Of a stretch of DNA of 64,000 nucleotides, positions 46,462 through 59,019 are shown one piece after another. Both the position numbers and the translations under genes were made by a program. The first letter of the stretch is position 1. Each line of letters opens with the position of its first letter. Origin of the DNA: Marasmius tenuissimus (lineage: Eukaryota; Basidiomycota; Agaricomycetes; Agaricales; Marasmiaceae). The stretch is from the NCBI GenBank assembly GCA_029532415.1, contig JAQOTA010000053.1, positions 3,100,001-3,164,000 of the forward strand, given 5' to 3'. A model generated the notes under the pieces. That model ran no database searches and had not been told where the DNA came from. It was given only the letters and a program-made list of their open reading frames with translations.

Positions 46462-49400
46462 ATGTCTACCGCTGCGCAGGTGCTGCCTCAAGGAGCTGGA
46501 TATGGTGTCGGTAAGCGATGTTCTGCCGCGAGCCGTTCTTCTGCAACTAATGTGTCGAGTTTCCAGTGATAGGTGGGACTGCATTGGTCTTATTCTATCA
46601 TATCGCAAACTCGATATCTCTCCGCAGGAATCGGGTTGTTCTTCAGCGCGTTTATGCTGTGTCTTACGGCCCTACAGGCGCGGTATACCGGATACTCTCC
46701 CAAGAACTCTGAGGAGTTCAGTAGTGCTTCTCGAAGCGTTAAACCTGGGCTGATCGCGTCTGGTATCGTATCAGCGGTATGTATATGCTGAAATACTTTA
46801 TCGAACCTTCGTGTAAAAATAACCTGTTTTCCCAGTGGACATGGGCCGCTACCTTGGTGCGAATGTTCCTAGCTTCTGGATCTGCCAACTTCTTACAGCA
46901 CTTTCAGCTTCAAAGCAGTGCGGTTGCCTATAAATATGGTCAGCCATTCAGTGGGCCCCCGTAGCTGTTTGTTGACACGCCGTCTTATCGATCAGGTATC
47001 AGCGGACCATGGTGGTACGGAGGTGTGTTTGCCTGTTCTCGTATCGGGAATGGCCATTGAACTGTGGTTCTTCCAGCCGGTGCAACGATACAAGTTCTCT
47101 TGTTCGCAATGGTGCGGAACACCCAGTCTCCGTCTCGCGCGACGACACTGAACGATCACTCCAGTTAGCAGCCAAGCTGAAGCTCAATGCTCCCCATGCT
47201 CACACATGGCTTGAGATTGTCGGTGCTCGTTGGGGCAAGGTAGCACACCTTGTTTTCATGTTCTTTGGGTAAGCTGCTCTCGCGAGCGTTCTAGAAACCC
47301 ATGCACCAACGCTTCGTGTTCAGAATGTCCACCAACATCATCGTGAGCTCCATGTTGATCCTCGGAGGGAGCGCCACTGTAACGAGCTTGACGGCCATGA
47401 ACACTATCGCTGTAAGCAACATAGTTTCTAGTCGCCACATACCTGTCGTGATTATCATCCTCATTACCTCTTATTAGGCCTGCTTCCTGATTCCTTTCGG
47501 TGTGGCCATCTACGTCGTCGTTGGAGGCATGCGTTCCACCTTATTGTGCGACTAGTGAGTTTGCTTATAGTTACTCTCCTCCGAGTCCAGATTAGGTCTT
47601 AACCTCGTTATCCTTAGCACTCACACTGCCATCCTTTTTGTCATCATCTTCGTACGTTCCTCACCTCCCGATATAGGGAACCCTCAATAACGAGTGACAT
47701 GCAAAGGTCTTTGTGTTCACGGTCTACGCGACAAGTGACAAGATCGGGAGCCCCGAACGCATGCATGAGCTCCTTGTCAGAGCTGCAGAAGCTGCACCTG
47801 TAGATGGAAACGCTCATGGGTCCTACATCACCATGCGGTCAAAGAATGGCTTGATCTTTGGTGTGATTAACATCGTCGGAAACTTCGCGACCGTCTTCCA
47901 AGATCAGGCGTATTGGCAAAGAGCGATTGCAAGCCGACCCGCAACTACCGTTAAAGCGTATCTACTGGGTGGGCTCTCCTGGTGAGCTGGCAATAATCAA
48001 AGAACATGCACAACATACTCAATTTTAATGTTCAGGTTCGCGATACCTTTTACCCTTGCAACAACCCTTGGTTTGGCGGCGCGTGCTTTGAGAGACGATC
48101 CAGATATGGCCACCCTATCCGCCGCCGACGTATCTGCTGGTTTGCCTGCGCCTGCAGCCGCAGCTGCCCTCCTGGGTCAATCAGGTGCCGCGGCGATGTT
48201 GGTCTTGCTCTTCTTGGCCGTCACCTCCGCGGCGTCTGCTGAACTGATCGCTGTATCGTCGATGCTGACTTACGATGTGTACAAGGTGGGTCAGAATGCA
48301 TGTGGTCAAGTCCATAGAATTTTACTGAACGACTACGCACCGCATGCAGAAATATATCAATCCGAACGCCAGTGAAGCACAGATCCTGCGAATGGGGCAT
48401 TACATGGTGAGTGTGGATCTCGTGTTCGGAATAACTGGCGTTGACTTGTCGAGCAGGTCGCATTTTACTCCTTGGTGATGTCAATCGCTGGATTGATCTT
48501 CTTTTATATTGGCGTCTCTATGGGTTGGCTATATGTGAGCCCTGTCTGCACCCTCGTATATCTATGGAGCTTACGCGCCTTTCAGACGTTTATGGGAGTC
48601 CTACTTGGGTCTGCAGTTGCACCTATAGCATTATGCATTACATGGAGGAAGGCCAACAAGTGGGGTTGTATCATTGGTGCTGTGGCCGGACTTGGCGCAG
48701 GTGTCATTGCCTGGCTGGTCACCACGAGTTCACTCAACGATGGTGTGATCAACGTTACGGTTCGTGCTAGCGAATGCTTGTGAGGGATCTGAGAACTAAT
48801 TAAAACTCTTTTTGTTGCAGACGAGTGGAGGTAATGAAGATATCCCGATATGCCCAACTGACATTCGGTTGACATTCGTCGTATAGGTGACCTCGAGATG
48901 CTCGCCGGAAACATAGCCTCAATTGGCGTCGGGGCGATTGTTTCTACTGTTACTTCCTTGATTGTGGGTTTTATCTAGTCTGGCTCTATGCTGATTTCTA
49001 AGGAATGCTCTCCGATAGTGGCCCGATGATTTCGATTTCGAAGCCACAAGAGCGATGAACAGACCCAAAAAAACCGCTGGCTCCTCCAGGGACTCAAAGT
49101 CTGAATATGACGATGAAAAGAAAGGGGCGAAAGCACCCTCAATTTCCCTCGTCGCGTCCGTGGATGAAGACGACGACCTAGATCCTGTGGCTCTCAACAA
49201 GGCTTTCAACTTTGCTGCCTACTCGTCGTTGTCATTAGTAGGTCCCAATCGCTGTATGCTCCGGTCCTCTAGCTGATGTGGTCACATTAGTTGCTTGTCT
49301 TCATCATCCTCATCCCGTTGCCGCTCTTCTTCGCCCGAACTATCTACGGGGTAGGCGGGCTGACTGCGTGGGTCGTTATTGGCATCATTTGGACGTTTGT

Positions 49401-49611
49401 GTCCTCGTTCACTGTGGTCATCTATCCTCTATGGGAAAGCCGTCAAGCGATCCGAGAGATCAGCCGAGGAATGATCAAGGTCCGCAAGAAGTCCCCTTCT
49501 ACTATACTCCCTCACTGAGTCTGGCTATACTGACGGCTTATTTACTCACAGGACATGTTTTCATGGGGTAGTGGAAAGCATGGATCGCATAACACGCCTA
49601 CGACGGCGTAA
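46462..49611 (+). CDS. DUR3: Urea active transporter (DUR3-type sodium:solute symporter family)
   Basis: DUR3 proteins take up urea, and some polyamines, by proton symport at the plasma membrane. The ATG at 46462 gives MSTAAQVLPQGAGYGV, then a first membrane helix with IGIGLFFSAFMLCLTALQAR. Further family blocks: NSEEFSSASRSVKPGLIASG, IVSAWTWAATLL, NAPHAHTWLEIVGARWG, FFGMSTNIIVSSMLILGGSA, VGGMRSTLLCDYTHTAILF, GNFATVFQDQAYWQRAIASR, VTSAASAELIAVSSMLTYDV YKKY and GVLLGSAVAPIALCITWRK. About fifteen membrane segments are expected. An acidic cytosolic loop (SKSEYDDEKKGAKAPS) precedes the last two helices. The C terminus ends HGSHNTPTTA. More than ten introns interrupt the gene. GATA sites upstream suggest nitrogen control. 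Confidence 0.93.
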
Positions 49612-50122
49612 AATAGCTCAGTACAGACCTAATAATTGTGTATTGTATCTCACCTTTGGTATATCGGTTCTCAGATATCTTCCTTGTTGTACTTCTCTCG
49701 TAGGCGTCCTCGGCGTGCCCTCAATCGGAACACGACGTGAATTTAGTCGTCTTCTCGCCCCTTCCGTCAATGTCCCTTCGTGGCCTCGTCGGCCCAAGTC
49801 AACGTATTTGACATTGACACTCGAACAGAGTCTTGGTCTCATGACCGTGAATATCGCGCTCAGGTGCGGTGTGCCGACCGCGTGAAAACGTCAGTCAGCT
49901 CGATATTCGCCACTTTCTCGCTAGTTCGACTTCTTTATGGGCCTTTTTTCGCGTTTTGAGTCTTGAGGCTGGAAGGTTGAGGCATACGTGCCTGTTGATG
50001 ACAAAACGGAATGACACTCTCAGAACTCAGACATCCTCCAGGTTCACTCTCGACCACCATCACCGCCAGTGATTCTCCTGGATCCTGGTCCCTGGTCATT
50101 CCTTCAATCTCGCTCCTTTATC
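49612..50122. other. Intergenic region, no gene seen
   Basis: About 510 bases between DUR3 and the O-methyltransferase gene on the same strand. A CT-rich stretch before 50123 fits a leader. Confidence 0.4.
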
Positions 50123-53100
50123 ATGACTTTCCAGGCTCTCAAACGACTCCACTCTATTATTGGAGAGGCGCTGGACGAGATCGAACGCGTCTATACCGTG
50201 GGGAGCTCAGCGATAGACATGTCAGGGCCGCCTACACCTGCATCTTTACAGTCAACGTCCACGTCGCCACCTTCGCCGTCATCCCCATCCTGCAGTTCAG
50301 CTAGATTATTCTTTGGTAACGGATACGCCTCACCACCTCCTTCGCCATCGGCATCGTCATTTCCCTTCCATGTTTTACCCGACCCTATCGATTTTCCATC
50401 CTTGGATTCTCCTCACGAGCCGAACTCACCGTCGGAATCACTCACAGCTCACCCTGAGGTGTCCTCTGCGATCAACAAGATAGTAGCTGCCTGTGGTCAA
50501 ATGAGTGCGACAGTTCAACCTCCGTTCTTGAGTATATGTGATGCGGCAATGGGGGTAGGTTCCTGTATCCCACTTCCTTGCAGATCGTCCACTTCTTTTA
50601 CGTCCCTATTACGCGTCACAATTTGTTTCCCAATTTCGGCGCGATCACTCCTGTTCGTCGTCAATTTTCATGCAGACTGACTACTCCCTCAGTATCATCT
50701 ACCTTCGTGCTTGAGACTTTTCGAAGCAACCCATACACCAGAAATTCTCAAGCAAGCGGGCCCCGAAGGTTTACACGTGAAAGAAATTGCTCGAGCGAAT
50801 GGAGTGGACGCGACCAAGCTCGGTAGGTCTTGACCGTATCCATTTGTAACGGCCCAATGGTGACCTTTTGTCTTCAAGCTCATGTCCTAAGACTCTTATG
50901 CACTCACCACTACGTGCGCGAAGTCTCACCGAATGTCTTTGCGAACAATCGCTTATCGTCCATGATCGATACTGGCAAGTCGATCGAGAAAATCAAGGAA
51001 TGGTATGTGAGGATGGATTTCTGTCGCTATGCCCCTGCGCTGAAATATATCCAATAGTCCCGAGAAGAAATACGAAGGAACAAATGGGATAGCTGCGTTC
51101 GTTGGACTTTGGTGCGCTGGGAGTGTCTCTATAAGGCCGTGGGTGCATTGAGTTGATGTGTTCATTTGTTACAGCACAGACGAGCTACAAAAGTCTTCGG
51201 CATACCTCACCGAAGCATACTTTCTCTCGCCCAAGGCCCACCTCAATGGAAAGGAGCCTACTCGTGCGCCTTTCAATTATGCTTTTGGATGCGAGGGCAC
51301 CGATTTCTTTGCTTGGCTGGAGGGTCACGGAATACAGGGACAGCATGTCAATGGTCGTGCGCGCTCAGGGTCAATCAAGCTGGCTGGTATACTTCCGCAG
51401 ACATTTCACGAACTCAAGAAACTGGATCCTGGTCATCAATACACTCCGTCGCACAAGAAGGGATCAAGCGATATCTTTCACAAGTCGCAGTCTATAAGTA
51501 GTCAACCGGAAAATCCCAATCGTTTCAGGCTGGAGAGATTCGGAGTAGCGATGACGGGGACAGATTCTTGGGAGGTTCCTGGCGCTGTTTTCAATGGTAC
51601 GCCTATCTTCTTTTGGAGGATTACACTACTGATAGGAGTGCTCGAAGGGTTTGATTGGCACGCCTTACCACAAGGGAGCCTCATAGTCGACGTCGGTGGT
51701 GGAATCGGCTCCTCAATGATGCTTCTTGCACATGCCTTTTCTCGACCTCAGGATGAAGACGCTCTGGGCTTCAAGTATATCATTCAGGACCGACAAGTGG
51801 TTGTGGATATGGGTGAAAAGGCATGGAGAGCGAAGTGTCCAGAGTACTTGGAGCTCGGCATCGCTCAGTTCAAGGGTCAGTCTTCCTTGGTCCGGGAACT
51901 GCCTTCTGCCTGCTCATCGTCTTCTTGTAGTCCATGATTTCTTCACTCCGCAGCCGATCAAGAATGCTGCCGTGTTCTTTCTCCGAGTCGTTCTTCACGA
52001 CTGGCCTACGGATTACGCAAGAGCCGTCCTTCTGCGTCTCCGAGAGGCCGCAACTCCGGAAACGAAGCTGCTCATTGCTGACTTTGTGATACCGCTGGCC
52101 TGCAGGGATGACTTTGGAGCAACCGCGAATGAAGATAGCGACGGGATTGAAGGAGTGGAAGGAGTTGAAACCCAACCGGTTCCTTCCCCTTTGCTGCCTA
52201 ATCTCGGGAAAGCCAGTGCCAACGTGTATTGGATGGATCTAACGGTAAGGTTCCGGACTACGGCAAGTAGCACAAGTGGTTAACGACTTTGTGCCCAGAT
52301 GCAAGTCACGTTCAACGGGCAAGAACGCACACTAAGAGAGATCGTGGCCCTAGCGCTGTCCGCAGGCTGGAAAGTTACTCGGGTAGTGAAGGCACCTGGT
52401 TCTCATTTCGGACATATCACGGCCACACCTACTCATATACCTGTCGATAAGGGCGCAGCGAACTCTACTCCTTCCCTCTCGGATGCTACAAAACCTGGTC
52501 AGTCCAAGGCGACCACGAACAATTCCCTCAACAGGCATCCCCACATTCTCGAGCGGTCAATGTCAAGATGCGGGACTCCCACTTTTGGCTCGAACAGGTT
52601 GCTTCCATCTTTCGAGGAGGTCAAAGTGAAACCAAGATTCGGTTTCGGGTACAAAGGCTCCGACAGACGAAACCCTAAAGTGATACCTCTGAACCCTGCA
52701 CCGCATATCGCGGCACCTCGAAAGAGGCCGTCTCCGTTGTCCATTCCCATCTCTCCGTCTGTTCCTTCACGAGCAAAGATCAATCTACCTCTTCCACAGT
52801 CTCCGATCAAGCGTCGCCCATCGCACGCTCATCTCTCTCAGCTGTACCGTCCGCCGCCTCATCAGAGTTCTACCTCTCCAACACCAAATATCAATACTCG
52901 TAACCCTCCACCGCTTGTCCCTCTGTCACCGAGGTTACCTGTCTCACCACTGAGTAGACGTTCTTCATTCGCCAGTCTTTCCGGCGCCGCTGCGGCCCAG
53001 GCTGGGAACGCAACAAATCCTTCTATGATTCCCGTACGGCAACTCAGTGAATCCTCGATCTCTGTCCCCAGTGCCAATACTACTCCGCCATCTCCAACGA

Positions 53101-53405
53101 TAACGCGTCACAAGCTGATCCATCGTCAATCTCTAGCCCAGCTCACACCTACTCGAAAACGCTCTGAGAGCGTCGTTACACAGCCTTCTGCAGCCGAAGG
53201 AAGGCCTCTTATGCGACCAGTTCATCTTGGCGATATCATGGCGAAGGAGGCTGGAACATATGCTAGAAGGGCACTCGACTTCAGTGAAATTCGCAGTGAC
53301 GATACCGGGCCATCTCAGGATCCTATAGCAGCTGGCTGTTCACTACTGGATGCTGCCGTTCCTATAGAAAAAGGGATACTGAACCGACGTGGCTCTTCTG
53401 AATGA
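50123..53405 (+). CDS. SAM-dependent O-methyltransferase with long C-terminal tail
   Basis: This is a class I, caffeate-type O-methyltransferase (COMT family) that would methylate a hydroxyl of a small aromatic compound. The ATG at 50123 gives MTFQALKRLHSIIGEALDEI followed by a Ser/Pro-rich insertion. The dimerisation domain reads LRLFEATHTPEILKQAGPEG and LHVKEIARANGVDATKL. The SAM-binding motif is SLIVDVGGGIGSSMMLLA. VHDFFTPQPIKNAAVFFLRV and VLHDWPTDYARAVLLRLREA follow, with the catalytic His expected in LHDW. The core ends with GQERTLREIVALALSAGWKV and GSHFGHITATP. A Ser/Pro/Arg-rich tail of about 330 residues, in the same exon, then runs to the stop and contains NRLLPSFEEVKVKPRFGFGY. It has no recognised domain. 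Substrate unknown. Confidence 0.85.
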
Positions 53406-54690
53406 TTTCTTTGGCTCATCCCTCGCCCCCATAAACTTCATTGGAGCTTCCCCATTCTTAACTTATCCTGTGAATTATTGTGTATCATTTTCTCGCTCGC
53501 ACTTCGATTTTTAGAATTTGTCACAGTGGAATCTCGCCATCAATCACCTCTTTTCTCTTTTTCTTCTTCTTCTTTTGGCTTCTTATGGATTCAATGTTGG
53601 GTCGTTGTGCGCCAGAAACCTGTAATTGGCTTCTTGCTGAAGTCTTCCTTTTGTCTCGTTATCTCGCTGTCGATTTTCATTGTTTCGCTTTCATTGTTTC
53701 TCGCAAGTTACTCTTTGTATCCGTTTGGTAGTAATGTACAACTTCTGTAGGGGTAGGCTGAACGCATATACCGCGATCGTTTACGTGTACACACACTCCA
53801 CTTTCTTGTGGAACGTCCTCATCCACATACTTCTGCCGTTTGGCTACCACTTCCTTGCTGTGGCGGTAGGTCCTCTTCTTACGTCCTGACTCATGGCAGA
53901 CTCAAATCTTGTGTACAAGTAGGGCTTATAGAATGGAAGAGATTAGGATAACCCATTTATCCATCATGCTTATAGTATTCCAGTAGTGACCACACACCAC
54001 ACCTGCACCTATCTTTTGAAAGAACGCGGTCTATGACAGTTTGTGGGTTCACAATGCTTTCTGTCTTTGTTCCTGAACTAAAGAAGTTTTCACTTGCCTT
54101 CTAAAGCGATCTCCCCGAAAGTATTCCTTCCCTATTCAAGGCCAATCCGAACCACTGCCGTCCTCCGAAGCACCTCGCTCACATTGAACATTCGGCGCTA
54201 TCCAGGAACAGCATGAGATGGCCCCCGAGTTGTCCGCGGACTCGTCGATCTGATGCTTCATAGCTTGTTCGTGCCCTCAAGTTTCAGCACAAGCATTGCC
54301 CATTATGCAGGTTAGCACGCACTAAAACAGCTCGGAATCAGATGCCCGCGGGTGTTCCGTTCTTTCCTTCCTCCATATATTCAATTTATCAAGCTCTAGC
54401 CTCCCCATTTCAAACGTTTGCACTTTCGAACCACGTACAACAGCATAAGGACTACAGCTCATTCGACTCCTGAGCCAGTCTGTGCGAAATTGTCGGGCAG
54501 GAGGTCTAAAACCACTACGCCACAGTAAAAAATCCACGAGTACCTTCTCAGATGCGCCTCCTCTCCGGAGGTAATATGTTGCGGCAGTAGCGGGATGTGG
54601 ATCGCCGATAGAACTTCTCGCCTCTTTATTGGGTTGGGTCTGGTTTCCCAGCCCATCTACCTCCCACTTCTCCCTCTCTGGCCGTCACTG
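53406..54690. other. Intergenic region, no gene seen
   Basis: About 1.3 kb. The first 350 bases are T-rich with TTCTTC repeats and look like a 3' untranslated region. Minus-strand frames at 54322-54656 show no recognised protein. Confidence 0.45.
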
Positions 54691-56497
54691 ATGCAGGCCA
54701 GCAAGTTCAGGGTAGCTATCTGGTGAGCGTAATAATGTTCCATTAACTGCTAGCTGTTCGTTAATTTTACAGTATAGTGGTGGGGGCATCGGCGGACTCG
54801 TCCTCGCCCACTCATTGGCTAGATACCCTACATTATCGGTCGCCATTTACGAAGCTGCGCCTAAAGGCGCCATCTATGGTGCTGGAATAGGAATGTGGCC
54901 CCGTACATGGGAGGTGCTGAGGAAAGTGGGACTAGCAGAGAAACTCAAGAAGGTTTCGCTCTCCTTCCCGGCTGAGAACGATTGTGAGTCCAGTTGTAAA
55001 CCGATGTCTTTGACATTACTCACTTCTTGGAATCGCTCACGCAGCGCTAGCATTTTCATTCCGGAAGAGCGACCGACGGGAAGGGATCGAGTTCTTTAAC
55101 ATGCAAGGCCGAGGTATGTCAGTCATACCTGCATCTGAAGGCTGACGTTGCCATGCGCTTACCGCGTCGCTGGCAGGGAGTATGAGGACATTTCATCGGA
55201 GTGACTTCCAACAAAAATTACTCGAACACATACCTCCCCACTACCGCGTCCAATATGCTAAGCGCTTGAAGTTTTTCTCGAGGAACCAGCACGGAGAATT
55301 GGATTTACATTTTGTGGATGGCTCCTATCATACCTGTGATCTTCTGGTCGGGGCAGATGGGATCAGGTCCCCGACCAGGGCCTGTGTCATACGCGAGAAG
55401 GTGGCGGAAGCTCGAAGGCACGGGAGACCGCGCGGGGAAATAGATGCATTGGAGGATTGTATACGTCCGCAGTTCTCTGGGTACATTGCCTATCGCTCAG
55501 TAATTTCGACACAGAGACTCCAAGGGACAGCATTGAGGTTCAAGTCACCCGTCATGGTGCGTGTCTTCGATGATTATACTCGGACTCGACTTCCTTACCA
55601 AAGCTTTGTGGCCAGTACCTCGGCAAGAACTCAGTTAGTCCCTTTCTCGTTCTTATTTTCAGAGATGTCCCATGCCTCTCAAGTCTATTCTTGCCTATCC
55701 TATTGCCCTAGGACAGATGATGAACCTTGTCGTATTTGGGTTCGACCGTGAGGCAGAGGGTTCGGTGTATCGTGGTCAGTGGAGCGAGCAAGTTGACGCC
55801 AGCGAAGTCTACAACGTCACTTCGTTTGAGAAATGGGAACCTGAAGCCCAAGCCTGGCTGGAGGTTCGTGCACATGTATTCAGGCTGTCAACGCCACACT
55901 TGACTTGTCGATGAATTCTATTCGTCCTCCAGTGTGTCCACAATCCGACAAAGTGGGCGATTCACACCGTCAAACCTCTCCCCACGTTCATATCCCACAA
56001 TGTCGCGCTTCTCGGAGATGCGGTGAGTTCTCATCTTCCGCTTCAAATGCACCCGGTGAATAAAACCCCTTGTCTTTCTAGGCCCATGCTTTTACTCCAC
56101 ATCAGGGAACCGGTGCGGGCCAGGCAATTGAGGTATTTTGAATTTGTTTCCTCTGTCTTTCAGGCCACTCATGACTTTTGTCTTTGAGGATGCGTACGTC
56201 CTAGCAGAGCTCCTAGGTCACCCCCTCACCACTCGCGAAGCCATTCCAAGGACTCTTAGAATATATGACTCAATAAGGCGGCCATGGGTCCAAGAGATCG
56301 CCGAGAAAGCTCGCCTTAATGGACATTGTCTCGCGCTGGATTACGAGGGATTCGACTTTGACGATGCCTCACCTGACGCGTTAGCTGAACAGCTACGAAG
56401 AATGGGCGGGTTTCTGGCGGATAACTGGAGATGGTGTTGGGATTCTAGCGTACAAGAATCGTTGGATGCCGCCATACACCTGCTGGAAGCTGAGTAG
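54691..56497 (+). CDS. FAD-dependent monooxygenase (salicylate hydroxylase-like)
   Basis: Class A flavoprotein monooxygenases hydroxylate aromatic rings using NAD(P)H and O2. The ATG at 54691 gives MQASKFRVAI, and splicing to an acceptor after TATAG yields the FAD motif ICGGGIGGLVLAHSLARYP. This acceptor choice is supported because it restores GxGxxG. Other blocks: YEAAPKGAIYGAGIGMWPRT, MRTFHRSDFQQKLLEHIPPH, DLLVGADGIRSPTRACVIRE (the DG motif), CIRPQFSGYIAYRSV, and ALLGDAAHAFTPHQGTGAGQ AIEDAYVLAELLG (the GD motif that binds the FAD ribityl chain). It ends AAIHLLEAE. No membrane segment or signal. The substrate cannot be told from the sequence; salicylate or a lignin-derived phenol is possible. 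Confidence 0.9.
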
Positions 56498-56854
56498 GAC
56501 GCTCGTTCGTAACTTGTTTTGTGAGGTAAACCTGGAATGATAATATTTATTACCGGATGTGGAGCGGACTGCGAGTCGAAGGATAGGTTGAGCCACCAAA
56601 GTACTTCATCGCTTCTGAACACTTCCTGTCGTTGGAATTCCTGGAAGCTCGGACGCTCAATGGTCATCGCCCTCAGACAATCGGGTCTGAACTATGTATC
56701 CCCACTCAGTCCTAAAGGCACAAGGAGTGAGCTACGCTGTACATTAGATAATGTCCAACAGTTTAGATAGAGTAAGTATATACTAGTCCGTGATACGTGA
56801 GCGAAAGAAGTAGCGCAACACTTGAAGCCCAAAACCCTCCCTCGTTTGCTAGAA
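56498..56854. other. Intergenic region between converging genes
   Basis: About 360 bases between the stops of the FAD monooxygenase and the first glyoxal oxidase; only 3' untranslated sequence is expected. Confidence 0.4.
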
Positions 56855-59019
56855 TTACCAAGCAAGACTTGCCACCATCATAGCAGCAGCAGCGAGGAGG
56901 GCGTTCACCGAAGTAGCCAGGGCACCGTTGCCATTGCCATTGCCATTGCCACCGTTTCCGGTCTGGGAGCTATCAGCGGAGCCCGCCCCGTTATCATTCG
57001 TCTCGCTGGCGGGGAGTGCGTCGACGGCGAGGATGGGCTGCTGCTCGATCTTGCCGGAGCCAACGATGACGAAGGTGGCGTTGCTGGGGATACCATTGAC
57101 GGTAACGAAGACCATCGCAGGTCCAGGTTGGAAGATGTTGGCGTTAGGAGGCATCTGAGAGGTGTGGAGGGTAATGGAACCGTCATCATGAACGGTGTAA
57201 GTGTTGTTCAACTGGAGATACCGTTGTCCCATGGTCATGGAGTGAGTTGTCCATCCTGCACGAACGACGGCAACGGTGGTCTTGGCTGCAGCGTCGTTGG
57301 CCTTGCCGGAGTAGGAGCTGGCGGGGATGGTGATGTCAAAGGGCTTACCACCATAGGTAAGAGTGTTGGGGATACCGCTTGGTTGGGGACGAACGCTGGC
57401 GGAGAAGTAAGGAGGGTAGAAGACCTCTGCTCTGTACTCGGTGGGGTAGGCGGTGGTGAGGTTGACATCGACGTTGGGGTTTGATCCAGCAATGAGAACC
57501 GAGGCGTCAGGAAGGAGGATGGCGGTGGAGTGGTAGAAACGGGCAATGGGGGAGGTGTCCAATCCCTCGTTGGACCAGCGCTTTCCACGCTCAGCACTGG
57601 GATCGTAGATAGCAGGGCGACCTACGGGTCCGGCGGCCAAGGACATACCGAAGGGCATCTGACCGTAGGTGGGGGTTTCACCAGTCTGTTGCGAGTATCC
57701 AGCAGTCCCGTTGAGGGCACCGTTAACTACGAGTAGCTTGCCATCAGGAAGGGCGACGAACTGTCCCATGGTACGAGTCTCAAGCATGTCATCATCCTGG
57801 ACGTAGGCTGCTGCAGAACCGTCTTGTGGCTCAGGAGTGATACGTTGGCAATCCTTTGAGGCAGGGTAGTTCCAGGTGTTGATTCTTGGCCAGGTGAAGT
57901 CACCCCAAGCCTCATCGGGCATATCCGTACCACCGCAAAGCAAGATCGTGGGGTTGTAGTTGTTGGCAGGGGTCAAGGGAAGCATCGCGACAGCACCTGA
58001 AGCAGGGTAAACACGGACAATTTTGCCAGGGAGATCGGGAAGTTCATGCTCGACGTTCGTCTCGGGTTCCCAAAGCACTATGGGGCCGGTCAGCTTGGTT
58101 GCTGCAGTGAACATGTAAAGGGAACCCACTGGTGGAATAGTTGGCCTGGACGTACATCCTTCCGGAAGGCATAAGGAAAGTGTGTGCGTAGGAGTTGAGA
58201 CCGGAGGTCTTGAGCATGAACTGCATGACCTGAGCCTCTCCCCGGGATGGGTAGAACTCGTATGTGGGCTCGGAACCACCATGGGAGGTGGCAGGATCGT
58301 CGTTGGGGTAGTTCCTGTTGATGTAACCTCCATTGACGAAGCCACCAATGATGGCAACTGTACCGTCTCCGAGAGGCTCAGCCGCGGGATACCAACGCTG
58401 CTTCTGCATAGCAAGTTTGGACGCGTCGTCGAACCATTTGCAATCCTCAGAGTCCCAGTTGTCTGTACTCTTGCAAGGTTTGACGATACGGATGGCTTTG
58501 CGCCCATCGTAAACGCCAAGCCTGTCATCGAACGTGTCTTTCCCGTCTGAGGAGGGAGTATCACCAGGACCAATAGCCTTGTTGCCACCGAACGTGACCC
58601 AAGTACCATCGGGCATGTGTGATCCGGCCGCACAGAAAGCATTTGTCATACCGTCCATGAGGGTGGCTTTCCGCGTGTTGATATCCCTATACAATCCGTG
58701 AATACAGGAGCGTTGACGACATCGTCAGTTTTGACTCACCAAACGACGTTCCAAGCTGGGTGGCCGTTGATCTTAGCCTCGTTGTTCTCAGCCTTGTCCA
58801 TAATGTACACTTTTTCGTCGTTTCCAACGAACATCTAAAAAAAAAGAAGCACGATCAGTTCGAAAATCGCCTGTAATAAATATCTTTAGCTCGCACCATC
58901 ATCGCGCTAACAAGCGTGTTCCCCCCATCTTCAAAAGAACCTGGAGTGGCAGCTAGAGCTGCGGAGGTTGAGAGACCTAACCATAGCGATAGGCGTAAAA
59001 GAGTCGAGGACGTCGGCAT
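56855..59019 (-). CDS. Glyoxal oxidase (copper radical oxidase), GPI-type end
   Basis: Glyoxal oxidases oxidise aldehydes such as glyoxal and methylglyoxal to acids and release H2O2 for peroxidases. The ATG at 59019 opens a signal peptide (SLWLGLSTSAALAATPGSF). The Cys of the Cys-Tyr radical cofactor is in MTNAFCAAGSHMPDG (about residue 91) and its Tyr in FVNGGYINRNYPNDD. Axial Tyr and a Cu-binding His are in RFYHSTAILLPD, and the other His in WTTHSMTMGQRYLQL. The C-terminal galactose-oxidase-like domain reads FDITIPASSYSGKANDAA. The end has a Gly-Asn-Gly repeat and hydrophobic tail (ALLAAAAMMVASLAW), which fits a GPI signal. Introns are few and near the 5' end plus one at about 58087-58130. 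No break seen. It is in tandem with a second copy downstream. Confidence 0.95.

Noticed and set aside
56822..57484. Long Gly/Asp-rich plus-strand reading frame
   Set aside because: It is the antisense shadow of the glyoxal oxidase 3' end; the minus-strand frame carries all catalytic motifs.
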